Origin: Caballeronia sp. NK8 | GTDB lineage: Bacteria; Pseudomonadota; Gammaproteobacteria; Burkholderiales; Burkholderiaceae | Length of the DNA stretch: 64,000 nt | NCBI RefSeq assembly: GCF_018408855.1 | Contig: NZ_AP024325.1 | Span: 496,001-560,000, forward strand | Direction: 5' to 3' | Part shown: one piece after another, positions 7,560-16,485 of the stretch | Layout of the letters: each line of letters starts with the position of its first letter | How positions within the stretch are numbered: the stretch's first letter is position 1 | Position numbers and translations under genes: made by a program | The notes under the pieces: model-generated | What the model was told of the DNA's origin: nothing | Database searches by the model: none | Seen by the model: only the letters and a program-made list of their open reading frames with translations

Positions 7560-9894
7560 GGTGCGCGTCCCCGTGTTGAAGTTCCATGGCGTGCAAGACG
7601 GCCTCAGGCGCGGTGGCCGTGGACACGACTCTCACGGGCACGGACTTGTAGGACGGCGTGCGGCTTTGCGGATCGAACGCGTAAAGCGGTACGAGCGGAT
7701 TCACTTCCGGGTAGTAAGCGCCGCAACAACCATCCGGCAGCGCGTATTCGACGACCTTGAAATTGCGGATCACGCGTTCGATGCCATCGTCGGCAATGGC
7801 GAAGATATCGACGCGATCGCCCGCCCGCAGATGACGCTTCTTCAACTCGTGCGTGTTCATGAAGATCACATCGCGCTGGCCGAACACGCCGCGATAACGG
7901 TCCGAGTGCGAATAGAGCGTGGTGTTGTACTGATCGTGGCTGCGCATCGTGGTGAGCGAGAGCGCATCGGGATCGTCGGATGCGGGGTCCGCGTCGAGGC
8001 CTTCGAAGACGAGGAAATTCGCGCGGCCCGTGCTCGTATCCCACACGCGCTCGCGTGCGGAAGAGGTCAGATGAAAACCGCCCGGCACGCGAATGCGCGC
8101 GTTGTAGGCCTGGAAGATCGGAAACACGATTTCGATCGCGTCGCGAATGCGGTCGTAGCTCGCGACGAGATGCTCCCAGTGCACGCGCGACTTGTCGCCG
8201 AGCGTCGCGCGCGCGATGCCCGCGACGATGGCCGGCTCGCTCATCAGATGCGGCGATGCGGGCGCGTTGCGTCCGGCGGATGCATGCACCATCGACATCG
8301 AATCCTCGACGGTGATCGACTGCGGACCGTCCGCCTGAATATCGATTTCGGTGCGGCCGAGGCACGGCAGAATCAGCGCGTCCTTGCCATGCACGAGATG
8401 GCTGCGATTGAGCTTCGTCGCGATATGCACGGTGAGATCGAGGCCGCGTATCGAGTCCTGCATGCGCGCCCAGTCGGGAATCGCGGCCGCGAAGTTGCCG
8501 CCGAGCGCCATGAACACCTTCGCTTCGCCGCGCATCATCGATTCGAGCGTGGCGACGACATCGTTGCCATGCTCCGCCGGCGGCGTGAAGCCGAACGCTC
8601 GTTCGATGCCTGCGATGAGCTGCGCATTCGGTTTCTCGGTGATGCCGACCGTGCGGTTGCCCTGCACGTTCGAATGCCCGCGCACCGGGCAGATGCCCGC
8701 GCCGGGCCGCCCGACATTGCCGCGCAGAAGCGCGAGATTGGCGATCTGCTGCACGGTCTCCGTGCCACGCCGGTGCTGCGTGAGCCCCATGCCGTACACG
8801 AGAATCGCGTTATTCGCGCGCATGTAGATGTTCGCGGCATTGGTGATCTCGTCGCGCGTGAGACCGGCGTGGCGCTCGATTGCGTCCCAGCGTGTCGCGC
8901 GCACATCGGCCAGCAACGCGTCGATGCCGTGCGTATGGCCCGCGATGAACTCGACGTCGAGCACGCGCGGCTGATCGGCGGCGACGGCGGCATCGTCCGC
9001 TTCGACGATCGCCTTCATCATGCCCTTGAGCACGGCGACGTCGCCGCCCACGCGCACCTGATAGAGAAACGAGCTGATGCTGGTGTAGCCCAGCGTCGCC
9101 ATTTCGATCGGGTTCTGCGGCGAGGCGAAGCGCTCCAGCGCGCGCTCGCGGAACGGATTGAACGAGACGATCTTCGCACCGCGGCGCGACGCCGAATGCA
9201 GGTCGCTCATCATGCGCGGGCTGTTGGTGCCGGGATTCTGACCGAAGATGAAGATCGCGTCCGCATGCTCGAAATCTTCGAGCAGCACCGTGCCCTTGCC
9301 GACGCCGATCGATTGCGGCAAGCCCACGCTGGTCGCTTCATGGCACATGTTCGAGCAGTCGGGAAAGTTGTTGGTGCCGAACTCGCGCACGAAGAGCTGA
9401 TACAGAAACGCCGCTTCGTTCGATGCGCGCCCGGACGTATAGAAATCCGCCTGATCCGGATGATCGAGCGCGTTCAGATGACGCCCGACGAGCGCGAACG
9501 CATCGTTCCATTCGATCGGCACATAGCGGTCCGATGCGGCTTCATACACCATCGGATGCGTGAGACGGCCCGCCATCTCCAGATCGTAGTCGTTCCACGA
9601 TGTCAGTTCCGACACGCTGTGTTGCGCGAAGAACTCAGGCGTGCAGCGCATTGCGGTCGCTTCCCATGCAACGGCTTTCGCACCGTTCTCGCAGAATTCG
9701 AACGATGACGTGTGCTTCGGATCGGGCCACGCGCAGCCGGGACAGTCGAAACCCTGCGGCTGATTCATGTGCAGCAGCGTCTGCGCGCCGGACACCGGAA
9801 TGCCCTGAATCTTCAGCGCTTCGCCTGTGGCCTTGAGCGCGCCCCAGCCACCGGCGGGCTCGCTATAGATGCGTATAACTTTCTTGTCGCTCAT
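7552..9894 (-). CDS. FdhF/YdeP-type molybdopterin oxidoreductase
   Basis: 780 residues. The whole length matches the YdeP-like branch of formate dehydrogenase alpha subunits. Cys51 and Cys54 in FDCPGCAWPDPK, with Cys68 and Cys84 nearby, are candidate Fe-S ligands. SNMCHEATSVGL carries Cys184 at the position of the molybdenum ligand (selenocysteine in E. coli FdhF). GQNPGTNSPRMM and the late HELKKRHLRAGDRVDI region fit the MGD-binding domains. No signal peptide is present, so it should be cytoplasmic. E. coli YdeP is linked to acid resistance and its substrate is unsettled, so formate is only one possibility. GAAGGAA precedes the ATG. It is the first gene of a three-gene unit with the bd oxidase; a MoaA gene lies just upstream. 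Confidence 0.88.
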   Translation of the reverse strand: MSDKKVIRIYSEPAGGWGALKATGEALKIQGIPVSGAQTLLHMNQPQGFDCPGCAWPDPKHTSSFEFCENGAKAVAWEATAMRCTPEFFAQHSVSELTSWNDYDLEMAGRLTHPMVYEAASDRYVPIEWNDAFALVGRHLNALDHPDQADFYTSGRASNEAAFLYQLFVREFGTNNFPDCSNMCHEATSVGLPQSIGVGKGTVLLEDFEHADAIFIFGQNPGTNSPRMMSDLHSASRRGAKIVSFNPFRERALERFASPQNPIEMATLGYTSISSFLYQVRVGGDVAVLKGMMKAIVEADDAAVAADQPRVLDVEFIAGHTHGIDALLADVRATRWDAIERHAGLTRDEITNAANIYMRANNAILVYGMGLTQHRRGTETVQQIANLALLRGNVGRPGAGICPVRGHSNVQGNRTVGITEKPNAQLIAGIERAFGFTPPAEHGNDVVATLESMMRGEAKVFMALGGNFAAAIPDWARMQDSIRGLDLTVHIATKLNRSHLVHGKDALILPCLGRTEIDIQADGPQSITVEDSMSMVHASAGRNAPASPHLMSEPAIVAGIARATLGDKSRVHWEHLVASYDRIRDAIEIVFPIFQAYNARIRVPGGFHLTSSARERVWDTSTGRANFLVFEGLDADPASDDPDALSLTTMRSHDQYNTTLYSHSDRYRGVFGQRDVIFMNTHELKKRHLRAGDRVDIFAIADDGIERVIRNFKVVEYALPDGCCGAYYPEVNPLVPLYAFDPQSRTPSYKSVPVRVVSTATAPEAVLHAMELQHGDAHHA

Positions 9895-10009
9895 TTCCTT
9901 CGCCTCGCATTGAGTAGAATGGGTCGATCGTCATGATGGTCGTTAGGCCTTCGGCCGCTTTGCGTAAATGCGCGCCTCGTTTGCGATGTGCACGAACGGT
10001 GTGTATTCG

Positions 10010-11047
10010 TCAGCCGCCGACGAGCGACATCCGCACGGTCGGATAACGCTTGCGTGAAGCGTGCGCGTGCATCGCGTTGCGCAACTCCGAATAGCGGTCG
10101 TCGCGTTGGATCCAGCGCGCGCGGATCGCGTTCGCGAGTTCATCCGGCGAGAGCGAGGCGTGAAGCCACGGTTTCAGATCGAACGATTGCGTGGCGAACA
10201 GACACGAATAAAGCTGTCCGTCGACGGAAACGCGTGCGCGCGAACACGACGAGCAAAACGGCTTCGACATGCTCGACACGAAGCCCACGCGCGCGAGACC
10301 ATTCGCGAAGCGATGGTTCACCGAGGTCGATTCCGGTTCGTCGCGCGTCTCGGGTTCGAGCGCGAAATGCCGTTTCAGGAGCGCGAGAATCTGCGCGGAA
10401 GGCACGACCTTGTCGTGGCTCCACGCGTGCGCGCCGCCCACATCCATGTATTCGATGAAGCGCAGATCTACCGGCCGTCGATGAAAATGCCGCGCGAGCG
10501 GCAGAATCTGCGACTCGTTGACGCCTTTCTCCATCACGACATTGATCTTCAGCGGGAGCAGACCCGCATCGATGGCGGCATCGATGCCTTCCAGCACGCG
10601 CGCAACCGGATAGCCGACGCCGTTCATGCGCGCGAAGAGATCGTCATCGATCGCGTCGAGGCTCACGGTGATGCGTCTGAGACCCGCTTGCCGCAAGCGC
10701 TGAGCTTTCGCCGCGAGCAACGAGCCGTTGGTCGTCAGGGCGATATCGGTTTCGAGCGTTGCGAGCCGCTGGATCAACGTCTCGATTCCCTTGCGCAACA
10801 ACGGCTCGCCGCCCGTCAGGCGAATCTTTTCGACGCCGAGCTGCACAAACGCACGAGAGAGCGCGAAGAGCTGATCGAAGGACAACCACGCATCGGACGA
10901 AAGAAACGGATAGTCGTTCGTAAACACGTCCTTCGGCATGCAATACGAGCAACGGAAATTGCATTGGTCGATCACCGATAGCCGGAGATCCTTCAACGCG
11001 CGGCCACGCGTGTCGAGCGGTCGCGGCGGCAAGGCTATCGTGTTCAA
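10010..11047 (-). CDS. moaA: GTP 3',8-cyclase MoaA
   Basis: 345 residues when the TTG at 11047 is used; CAGGGAG lies just upstream and no ATG exists near the conserved N terminus. It is a radical SAM enzyme: the first cluster motif is CNFRCSYC, preceded by DLRLSVID, and the second cluster motif is CSSCSRARVSVDGQLYSC near residues 265-285. The glycine-rich end MSLVGG matches the double-glycine tail needed for activity with MoaC. It catalyses the first step of molybdopterin synthesis. The molybdopterin oxidoreductase begins 115 bases downstream on the same strand, so this copy may serve that enzyme. A second moaA elsewhere in the genome is likely but not visible. Confidence 0.92.
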   Translation of the reverse strand: MNTIALPPRPLDTRGRALKDLRLSVIDQCNFRCSYCMPKDVFTNDYPFLSSDAWLSFDQLFALSRAFVQLGVEKIRLTGGEPLLRKGIETLIQRLATLETDIALTTNGSLLAAKAQRLRQAGLRRITVSLDAIDDDLFARMNGVGYPVARVLEGIDAAIDAGLLPLKINVVMEKGVNESQILPLARHFHRRPVDLRFIEYMDVGGAHAWSHDKVVPSAQILALLKRHFALEPETRDEPESTSVNHRFANGLARVGFVSSMSKPFCSSCSRARVSVDGQLYSCLFATQSFDLKPWLHASLSPDELANAIRARWIQRDDRYSELRNAMHAHASRKRYPTVRMSLVGG

Positions 11048-11326
11048 TGGACGCTCCCTGGGCTTGATCGAGGCAAGTCCAAGATAAGCGAGGGGCGCGA
11101 CGCGGACCATTGCACGATGAGTCGATGGCCCAAGAGGTTTGTTTGACAGGGTTATACGAAGGTATGCGGCGGGACGCGATGCACGCACACCATAAAGTTT
11201 TTCCGCAGCCGGCCGATAGCGCATGAGGAGCCAAGCGCCGCGCAGGATCGCGGCGCGGGCCCAAGCCGAGTCGGGGCACAAAAACAAGCAGTCACCAAAA
11301 GACTGATACGAAACGAGAGAGAGCCG

Positions 11327-13426
11327 ATGACTGGTGTCTATAACCCGCTGCTGGTCTGTCTGTCGCTGGTGGTCGCGTTCCTCGCGTCCTACACGGCGGT
11401 GGAGCTGTCCGGCGGTCTCAATGCGCTCGCGAGCGCGAAACGCCGTCCTGTGTGGCTTGCCGGCGGCGCGGTGTCGATGGGCGTCGGCATCTGGTCGATG
11501 CACTTCATCGGCATGCTCGCGTTCTCACTGCCGATCGAGGTCGGCTACGACGTCTCCGTCACCGCCGCCTCGCTCGTCCTCGCGATCGGCGTGTCGTTCA
11601 TCGCGCTCGCCACGGCGAGCCGGGGCGCGCTGTCGTGGCGGCGTCTCCTCGTCGCGGGAACGATCATGGGCCTCGGCGTCGCCGCGATGCATTTCACCGG
11701 CATGCAGGCGATGCAGATGTCGCCGGGCATCGACTACACGTTCTGGAAGCTCGCGCTATCGGTGGCGGTCGCGATTCTCGCGTCGATGGCGGCGCTCTGG
11801 CTTGCGTTCACGCTGCGCGCATCGGATGTGGAGAATCTCGTCGTCAAGCGGCTCGGCGCGGCCTTCATCATGGCGATCGCGATCACGGGCATGCACTATC
11901 TCGGCATGAGCGCCGCCAATTTCGCGGCGGGCAGCCTGTGTCTCGCCGATGCGAAACTCGATGCGAACTGGCTCGCGCTCGCCGTCACCGCCATGTCGTT
12001 CATCGTGCTGGTGGGCACGCTCGCCTTGCTCGGCTTCCATACGAGCAGTCTGTCGATCTCGCTGAAGCGCGCGAACCGTCAACTGCATTATCTCGGCACG
12101 CACGATGCGCTGACGAACCTGCCCAACCGTCAGCAACTCTCGCGGCGCATCGCACAGGCGGTGGCCGACAGTGCGCGCACTGAATCGGCGTTCGCGCTGC
12201 TGTTCATCGACCTGGACGGCTTCAAGTCGATCAACGATTCGCTCGGCCACGGCGTCGGCGACGACTTGCTGCAAGTGTGCGCGGAGCGGCTGCGCCAGGA
12301 TTTGCGCCATACGGACATGGTCGCGCGGCTCGGCGGGGATGAGTTCGTGATCGTGGTGGAGAACGCGCAGGAGACTTCGTCCGCCGTGGCGGTCGCCAAT
12401 GGCGTGTTGCGGCGGCTGTCGCAGGAGATCGTCGTCAACGGCTTGCCGCTGCGCGTGAGCGCGAGCATCGGCATTGCCTTCCATCCGCACGATGGCGCCG
12501 ATGCCGACGCACTGCTGCATAGCGCCGACGCCGCGATGTACGCCGCCAAGCAGAGCGGGCGAAACACGTTCCGCGTATTCGAGCCGCAGATGAATCACAC
12601 CGCGCTCAAGTCACTGATCCTGCAGCGCGACCTGCATCGCGCACTGAGCGACGACGAACTGAGCCTGTCGTTCCAGCCGAAGTTCAGCGTCGCGTCGCAA
12701 TCGGTGACGGGCGTCGAGGCGCTGATTCGCTGGCGTCATCCGGAGCTCGGCGAGATCGCGCCGCTCGAATTCATTCCGATCGCGGAGCGCTCGGGTCTCA
12801 TCGTCGAGATCGGCGACTGGGTGTTGCGCGAGGTCTGCCGCAACATCGCGCTATGGGATGCGCAAGGGCTGCCTGCGGTGCCGGTCTCGGTGAATCTCTC
12901 GCCGATCCAGTTCAACGTGCCGGATCTCGTCGCGCGCATCGATGCGCTGATCGTCGCGGCCGGCGTGGTGCCGTCGCGCCTCATGTTCGAGATCACCGAA
13001 ACCACGGCGATGCAGAACATCGAAAAGACGAGCCGCACCATCGAAGCGTTGCAGTCGCGTGGCTATGCCGTGGCGGTCGACGATTTCGGCACCGGTTATT
13101 CGAGCCTCGGTTATCTTCAGCGCTTTCGTTTCGACCAGATCAAGATCGACGGCTCGTTTGTGCGCGATCTCGATACCGCGGGCAATCGCGGCAGCGCGTT
13201 GCTATCGGCCGTCGTGACGCTCGCGCGCGCGTTGCAGATCGAAGTGGTCGCGGAAGGCGTCGAAACGGAGTCGCAGTTCCGCACGCTCGGCGAGCTCGAT
13301 TGCGATCAGATGCAGGGCTTCCTGTTGAGCCGGCCGATGCCCGCGGCCGAGCTTCCGGGGTTTCTGAGCGGCGCGGCGAAGCGTGGCGTCGTGGCCGAGC
13401 GCGCTTGTGCGGCGCCCGCCGTATGA
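11327..13426 (+). CDS. MHYT-GGDEF-EAL cyclic-di-GMP signalling protein
   Basis: 699 residues. The first ~245 residues form about seven membrane helices with three MHYT-type motifs (MHFIGM, MHFTGM, MHYLGM), a proposed copper-linked sensor for O2, CO or NO. A GGDEF domain follows, with an intact RLGGDEFV near residue 337. An EAL domain follows it, with VTGVEALIRWRHP and DDFGTGYSSLGYL intact. Both synthase and phosphodiesterase activity are therefore possible, and which dominates cannot be read. Related proteins include YkoW and Pseudomonas MucR/NbdA. GAGAGAG precedes the ATG. The gene is divergent from moaA and stands alone. Confidence 0.93.
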   Translation: MTGVYNPLLVCLSLVVAFLASYTAVELSGGLNALASAKRRPVWLAGGAVSMGVGIWSMHFIGMLAFSLPIEVGYDVSVTAASLVLAIGVSFIALATASRGALSWRRLLVAGTIMGLGVAAMHFTGMQAMQMSPGIDYTFWKLALSVAVAILASMAALWLAFTLRASDVENLVVKRLGAAFIMAIAITGMHYLGMSAANFAAGSLCLADAKLDANWLALAVTAMSFIVLVGTLALLGFHTSSLSISLKRANRQLHYLGTHDALTNLPNRQQLSRRIAQAVADSARTESAFALLFIDLDGFKSINDSLGHGVGDDLLQVCAERLRQDLRHTDMVARLGGDEFVIVVENAQETSSAVAVANGVLRRLSQEIVVNGLPLRVSASIGIAFHPHDGADADALLHSADAAMYAAKQSGRNTFRVFEPQMNHTALKSLILQRDLHRALSDDELSLSFQPKFSVASQSVTGVEALIRWRHPELGEIAPLEFIPIAERSGLIVEIGDWVLREVCRNIALWDAQGLPAVPVSVNLSPIQFNVPDLVARIDALIVAAGVVPSRLMFEITETTAMQNIEKTSRTIEALQSRGYAVAVDDFGTGYSSLGYLQRFRFDQIKIDGSFVRDLDTAGNRGSALLSAVVTLARALQIEVVAEGVETESQFRTLGELDCDQMQGFLLSRPMPAAELPGFLSGAAKRGVVAERACAAPAV

Positions 13427-13432
13427 GCGCCA

Positions 13433-13939
13433 TCAATGAACCTGGTCCTTCACCAATGCGGCGATCTGCTCCGCCAGTTCGCGCGTGAGCGCGGTCAGTT
13501 CGGTGTTCTGTCGTAACAGCGTTTCGATCTGCGCCGCCTGACGCGCGAGCGCCTTGTCGCGCCGCTGCGCCGCGAGCGCGAGCGCTTCGCGATGCCGCGC
13601 ATCCGCATCCGAGAATGCCTTGTCGCGATCGGCCTGGCGGGTCTGGGCGAGCAGGATCATCGGCGCGGCATAGGCTGACTGAAGACTGAACGCGAGATTC
13701 AGCAACACGAACGGATAAGGATCGAAATGAATGACGCGCATCACGTTCAGCGCGATCCACACGACGACGATCAAGGTCTGTGCGAGCAGGAACGTCGGCG
13801 TGCCGAAGAAGCGCGCAAACGCTTCCGCCTTCAACGCGAACCAGTCGTTGCCGAACGCGCTCGTCAGATGCAGATACGGTAATTGAAAGCGCAAATGATC
13901 GCGGTCTGAAGCGCTGTTGTCGTCCTGATCGACCTTCAT
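13433..13939 (-). CDS. DUF1003 membrane protein
   Basis: 168 residues from the ATG at 13939; a longer form starting near 14089 is open but has no better ribosome site, so the start is uncertain. The central part has two membrane helices (FFGTPTFLLAQTLIVVVWIALNV and PYPFVLLNLAFSLQSAYAAPMILLAQ), the DUF1003 core, followed by QADRDKAFSDADARHRE. The C-terminal ~65 residues are a predicted coiled coil rich in Ala, Leu, Arg and Glu. The function of the family is unknown. The gene converges on the MHYT-GGDEF-EAL gene, with the stops six bases apart. Confidence 0.8.
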   Translation of the reverse strand: MKVDQDDNSASDRDHLRFQLPYLHLTSAFGNDWFALKAEAFARFFGTPTFLLAQTLIVVVWIALNVMRVIHFDPYPFVLLNLAFSLQSAYAAPMILLAQTRQADRDKAFSDADARHREALALAAQRRDKALARQAAQIETLLRQNTELTALTRELAEQIAALVKDQVH

Positions 13940-14179
13940 GTTGGCGATGAATAGAGTGGAGTTGTCTGCATCGCACTCTAGCTTCCGACGCGCACGAAGC
14001 GTTTTAAAAAGCCACGCGACAATGCGCGTCAGCACGACGCAATAGCCCGACAATGCGCCGCCGTGCGTACGCGAAAACACCGGTTGCATCGAAAAGACCG
14101 GTATCCCTCCGGCATGAATACTCCTTTCATACGCGACGGACCCGCCGCGTCAATCCAGCATCTTGAAGGAGTATCAGCA

Positions 14180-15001
14180 ATGGCCACATTCACACTGCAA
14201 GACGGAACCGAACTGTTCTACAAGGACTGGGGCTCGGGCCAGCCCGTCGTCTTCTCTCATGGCTGGCCGCTCAACGCGGACGCGTGGGACTCGCAAATGA
14301 TGTATCTCGCGCAGCGCGGCTATCGCGTGATCGCGCACGACAGGCGCGGCCATGGCCGCTCGGCCCAGCCGTGGGACGGCAACGACATGAGCCGCTATGC
14401 GGACGATCTTGCCGAACTCGTCGACCATCTCGATGTGAAGGATGCGGTGTTCATCGGCCATTCGACGGGCGGCGGAGAAGTGGCGCGTTATATCGGCCGT
14501 CACGGCACGACGCGCGTGAAGAAGGCCGTGCTGATCTCGGCGGTGCCGCCGCTGATGCTCAAGACCGAAGCGAATCCCGGCGGCCTGCCGCTTTCCGTGT
14601 TCGACGACATTCGCCGGGGCGTGATCGAAAGCCGCTCGCAGTTCTTCAAGGAACTGGCGACGCCGTTCTTCGGCTTCAATCGCGAGGGCGCGAAAGTTTC
14701 GCAAGGCACGATCGACTGGTTCTGGCTCGCGGGCATGCAATGTTCGATCAAGAGCGCGTACGACTGCATCAAGGCATTCTCGGAAACGGACTTCACCGAA
14801 GACCTGAAGAAGATGACCGTGCCGACGCTCGTGCTGCAAGGCGATGCTGACCAGATCGTGCCGATCGACGATTCCGGCAAGCTCTCCGCGAAGATCGTTC
14901 CCGATGGCTCGCTCACCATCATCCCCGGCGCGCCGCACGGCATGTGCACGACGCACGCGGATGCGGTCAACGAGAACCTGCTCGCATTCATCCGCAAGTA
15001 A
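14180..15001 (+). CDS. Alpha/beta hydrolase of the non-heme chloroperoxidase/esterase type
   Basis: 273 residues, starting at [23 protein letters not shown] with GAAGGAG upstream. The family signature is complete: [12 protein letters not shown] (oxyanion loop), [12 protein letters not shown] with the nucleophile Ser, GDADQIVP with the acid residue, and [12 protein letters not shown] with the catalytic His. This is the cofactor-free haloperoxidase/arylesterase group (CPO-F, Est); perhydrolase activity is a side reaction and the natural substrate is unknown. The length is as usual. A SnoaL-like gene follows 12 bases later and is probably cotranscribed. Confidence 0.88.
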   Translation: MATFTLQDGTELFYKDWGSGQPVVFSHGWPLNADAWDSQMMYLAQRGYRVIAHDRRGHGRSAQPWDGNDMSRYADDLAELVDHLDVKDAVFIGHSTGGGEVARYIGRHGTTRVKKAVLISAVPPLMLKTEANPGGLPLSVFDDIRRGVIESRSQFFKELATPFFGFNREGAKVSQGTIDWFWLAGMQCSIKSAYDCIKAFSETDFTEDLKKMTVPTLVLQGDADQIVPIDDSGKLSAKIVPDGSLTIIPGAPHGMCTTHADAVNENLLAFIRK

Positions 15002-15013
15002 GGGAGCGACGTC

Positions 15014-15493
15014 ATGGTCAACACTTCGGAGTCTCGTCCGCCGCTTCCTCCGTTTTCGCGCGAGACGGCGATCGAGAAAGTGAGGCAGGCGGAAGACGGC
15101 TGGAATTCGCGCGATCCCGATCGCGTGTCGCACGTCTATTCGCGCGACACGCAATGGCGCAATCGAGCGGAGTTCGTTCACGGCCGCGAGGATGTGCGCG
15201 CGTTTCTCGACAGGAAATGGCGCAAGGAATTCGACTATCGGCTGATCAAGGAATTGTGGGCCTTCGGCGGGAATCGCATCGCCGTTCGTTTCGCCTATGA
15301 ATGGCGCGACGATGCCGGCAACTGGTTTCGCTCCTACGGCAACGAGAACTGGGAATTCGGTTTCGACGGCCTGATGAATCATCGACACGCGAGCATCAAC
15401 GACGTGCCGATCATGGAGAGCGAGCGCAAGTTTCACTGGCCGCTCGGCCGGAGGCCGGACGATCATCCGGGCCTGAGCGAACTCGGGCTTTGA
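15014..15493 (+). CDS. DUF1348 / SnoaL-like nuclear transport factor 2 family protein
   Basis: 159 residues. The protein fits the NTF2-like DUF1348 family: [32 protein letters not shown] at the start, then [22 protein letters not shown], then [25 protein letters not shown]. These proteins form a cone-shaped pocket. No catalytic role has been established for this branch. It lies directly after the chloroperoxidase-like gene, with AAGGGAGCG before the ATG, and in related genomes the two are often neighbours. Confidence 0.85.
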   Translation: MVNTSESRPPLPPFSRETAIEKVRQAEDGWNSRDPDRVSHVYSRDTQWRNRAEFVHGREDVRAFLDRKWRKEFDYRLIKELWAFGGNRIAVRFAYEWRDDAGNWFRSYGNENWEFGFDGLMNHRHASINDVPIMESERKFHWPLGRRPDDHPGLSELGL

Positions 15494-15576
15494 GCGTGTG
15501 AGTCTTCTGTGATGAGCCACGCCGCGCGCATCGCTGTGCGGCGTGGCTTCGCATGTGTCATCGATGAGAGGGCGTG

Positions 15577-16470
15577 ATGAAGGTCAAGCGAATCTGGAGC
15601 GTCTTCGCGACGATGACGCTCTTCCTGATGGCCGCGTTCATCGGCAAGACCTTGTGGGATCACTACATGTACGCGCCGTGGACGCGCGACGGCCGCATCC
15701 ACGCGGACGTCGTCACCATTGCGCCGGATGTGTCGGGCATGATCGTCGGCGTGCCGGTGCATGACAACGAGTTCGTCAGAAAGGGCGATCTCCTGATGCA
15801 GATCGATCCGTCGCATTACCGGATCGCGGTGGACGAGGCCGAGGCGAAAGTCGCCGCGAGCAGGGCGGAACTGGCGCTGCGCCGCGACGACGCAAAGCGC
15901 CGCGCCGCGCTCGAGAACGAAGTCGTCTCCGAGGAAGTGAAGCAGAATTCGGGCTTTCAGGCCGATGCTGCGAAGGCCGCTTACGATCAGGCGCTTGCCG
16001 CGCTCGATGCGGCAAGGTTGAATCTCGCGCGTACGCGCGTTGTATCTCCGGTCGACGGTTACGTGACGAACCTGAACACATGGCAGGGCGATTACGCGAC
16101 CATCGCAACGCCGAAGCTCGCGGTCGTGGATCGCAATTCCTTCTGGGTCTATGGCTATTTCGAGGAAACGAAACTGCCGGAAGTGAAAGTCGGCCGCGAA
16201 GTGGATATCCGTCTGATGAGCGGTACGTTGCTGAGAGGTCACGTGGAAAGCATCGCGCGCGGTATCTACGATCGCGACAATCCGCAGAGCATGGACCTCA
16301 CCGCCAACGTCGATCCCGTGTTCAACTGGGTGCGTCTGGCGCAGCGCGTGCCGGTGCGTATCGGTATCGACAGCGTGCCGCAAGGTGTCGAGCTTACTGC
16401 GGGGACGACATGCACCGTTGTCGTCGATGGAGGCGGTGCGCCGGGGCATCTGATGCCACGCGCGCTGTAA
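15577..16470 (+). CDS. HlyD-family periplasmic adaptor of a FUSC-type efflux pump
   Basis: 297 residues with one N-terminal membrane helix (~6-28). YAPWTRDGRIHADVVTIAPDVSGMI is the lipoyl-like start typical of EmrA/AaeA adaptors. A short coiled coil (~90-150) and SPVDGYVTNLNTWQGDYAT then complete the barrel-sandwich. The adaptor links the inner-membrane FUSC protein to the outer membrane. The ATG at 15577 is preferred over the GTG one codon earlier, as GAGAGGG sits upstream. The FUSC gene follows 15 bases after the stop. No outer-membrane factor or DUF1656 gene is beside it, in contrast to the second system at 23.9-28.6 kb. Confidence 0.88.
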   Translation: MKVKRIWSVFATMTLFLMAAFIGKTLWDHYMYAPWTRDGRIHADVVTIAPDVSGMIVGVPVHDNEFVRKGDLLMQIDPSHYRIAVDEAEAKVAASRAELALRRDDAKRRAALENEVVSEEVKQNSGFQADAAKAAYDQALAALDAARLNLARTRVVSPVDGYVTNLNTWQGDYATIATPKLAVVDRNSFWVYGYFEETKLPEVKVGREVDIRLMSGTLLRGHVESIARGIYDRDNPQSMDLTANVDPVFNWVRLAQRVPVRIGIDSVPQGVELTAGTTCTVVVDGGGAPGHLMPRAL

Positions 16471-16485
16471 GGCGAGGCACGACAC

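Noticed and set aside
7558..9708. 716-codon open frame antisense to the molybdopterin oxidoreductase
   Set aside because: Arg/His-rich composition typical of the antisense frame of GC-rich genes; the minus strand has complete family motifs.
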